Assembly: GCA_030544215.1 (NCBI GenBank)
Contig: JARZZO010000011.1
Coordinates: 2,590,001 to 2,654,000, forward strand
From: Zantedeschia hybrid cultivar
Taxonomy: Eukaryota > Streptophyta > Magnoliopsida > Alismatales > Araceae
Direction: 5' to 3'
DNA length: 64,000 nucleotides
The translations under genes and the position numbers were made by a program. Shown here in pieces: positions 62,893-64,000 of the stretch. Numbering within the stretch: position 1 is the stretch's first letter; every line of letters begins with the position of its first letter. The notes beneath the pieces were generated by a model, which did not search any database, was not told the DNA's origin, and saw only the letters and a list, made by a program, of their open reading frames with translations.

Positions 62893-63808
62893 TCACGTAT
62901 ATGTCCAGCGCATTCGGATCACGAGGTAGTCCCCGCCTCTGTCGACCCCACCACGGGCGTTTCCACCAAGGATGTCGTCGTCGACCCCAGCACCGGTGTC
63001 TCCGCCCGGCTCTACCTACCCTAACTTGCCGACGCCTTCTCCGACGAGAAGCTCCCCGTCCTTGTCTATATCCACGGTGGCAGCTTCATCATCGAGTCCC
63101 CCTTCTCCCCTCTTTACCACGGCTACCTCAACTCCGTCATCGCCTGCGCCCGGGTCGTCGCTGCCTCTGTCCACTATCGCCTCACGCCGGAGCACCCACT
63201 CCCCACCGCCTATGACGACTCCTGGGTGGCGCTCCGGTAGGTGGTCTCGCACACCGCCACAGCCCGCCCGGACCCGTGGATCGCGGACCACAGCGACTTT
63301 AACTGGTTCTTCCTGGCCAATGACAGTGCGGGGGACAACATCGTCCACCACCTGGCGATGCGCGCCGTCGCGGAGGGCACCGGCGACGGCGTGGAGATCC
63401 AAGGGATCATTCTAACCCACCCTTTCTTTTGGGGGGTGGAGGGGCGCCCGTGGGGAAGGAGACGGTGGATCTAAAGTGGACGGCAGGGTTGGAGTCTTTG
63501 TGGAGGCTCGTGTGCCCGTCGTCAGCGAGGGGCGTGGAGCACCCAGCCTTGAACCCGACGATGGAGGGGGCGCCGAGCCTGGCGGGCCTGGGATGCCGGC
63601 GGGTGCTGGTGTTTGTGGTGGGGAAGGACGTCATGAGGGAGTAGGGGTGGCACTACTACAAGGTGCTGTAGGGGAGCGGGTGGCCGGGAGTGGCGGAGGT
63701 GGTGGAGGCAGAGGGAGAAGACCACGTCTTCCACCTCTTCAACTGCACCTCCAGCAAGGCCGCTGAGAAGATGGAGCACCTTGTGGCCTTGCTCAACGGA
63801 TCTCTGCA
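62893..63808 (+). pseudogene. Carboxylesterase (CXE, alpha/beta-hydrolase fold-3) pseudogene, N-terminus missing
   Basis: Intronless frame similar to plant CXE enzymes (hormone-receptor-like and defence esterases of the GID1/HSL superfamily). In order: VVPASVDPTTGVS, LPVLVYIHGGSF (oxyanion-hole HGG), HYRLTPEHPLPTAYDDSW, then the nucleophile elbow, which reads NDSAGDN where the family has GDSAGxN. HPFFWG follows. After a frameshift near 63430 come LNPTMEGAPSLAGLGC, VGKDVMRE (acid Asp) and EAEGEDHVFHLF (catalytic His). In-frame stops lie near 63027, 63238, 63642 and 63668. The usual first 40 or so residues are absent; sequence before 62893 is repeat-like. All three catalytic residues survive, so decay is fairly recent. 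Confidence 0.88.
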
Positions 63809-64000
63809 CAGGCCGCCTCCGTGCACCCTGTACCACGGTGAACCTAAGGCTGCAGCCCCCAATGCCGTCTGGCCCGTGTTGACGAAGTGCACCACCATCA
63901 CCGCGCCATAGCCAATCCCGCCCAACGTCGTGTTCGTCATGGCCAAGCACAGTACCGTCGCCGTCATCGCGTCCACGGTGTGGCCCCCCACGCTCAGTGT
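63809..64000. other. GC-rich tail of the window, unassigned
   Basis: Open in several frames. One minus-strand frame (63991-63656) has hydrophobic stretches near its start but then overlaps the carboxylesterase pseudogene, so its coding status is doubtful. No family is recognised. Confidence 0.4.

Noticed and set aside
63522..63950. 142-codon minus-strand frame
   Set aside because: It is the antisense shadow of the GC-rich carboxylesterase pseudogene.

Overview
This is nuclear DNA of a flowering plant, probably a monocot. It has spliced genes with GT-AG introns, a GC-rich and proline-rich first exon, plant chromovirus-type and copia LTR retrotransposons, an RTE-type LINE, BED-type hAT transposons and MITEs. 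The monocot call is an inference.

Three host loci are visible. (1) At 2864-5445 on + lies a complete ten-exon gene for myo-inositol-1-phosphate synthase. Its exons join to exactly 510 codons plus a stop, and a TGCATG box, a CACGTG box and a TATA box lie upstream. (2) At 7700-61014 on - lies one very large gene for a plastid-type, PP2C62/BIPP2C1-like protein phosphatase 2C. Eight exons join in phase to a 750-residue protein, but the gene covers about 53 kb because its introns are packed with transposons. (3) At 62.9-63.8 kb on + lies a broken carboxylesterase (CXE, alpha/beta-hydrolase) pseudogene.

Almost everything else sits in introns of the phosphatase gene. Intron 5 (10.2-19.8 kb) holds a non-autonomous LTR element with three LTRs (11916-18630) and a full-length RTE-type LINE nested in it (13938-17416). 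Intron 3 (21.6-27.9 kb) holds a probable solo LTR (22526-26880) that carries a 1.6-kb minisatellite and two MITEs. Intron 2 (28.0-44.95 kb) holds a truncated LTR element (28753-30052), a hAT-type MITE, and a decayed copia element. The copia element was invaded by another MITE and by a complete 8.8-kb Ty3/gypsy element (35834-44643). Intron 1 (45.0-59.6 kb) holds a decayed hAT transposase gene split by a 2.3-kb solo LTR (48264-50584), a 150-bp tandem array, and a very young three-LTR element (54370-58336).

The most unusual pattern is the pair of three-LTR elements. In each, one target-site duplication flanks the whole structure (GAATC in one, ACAAC in the other). In each, two LTRs are separated by only 6 or 9 bases, and this spacer begins like the sequence next to the primer-binding site. 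Together with the truncated third copy they form one family that shares LTR ends and a tRNA-iMet primer-binding site with the Ty3/gypsy element, which may mobilise them. All coordinates were read by eye. Family names come from motif recognition, not from database searches.
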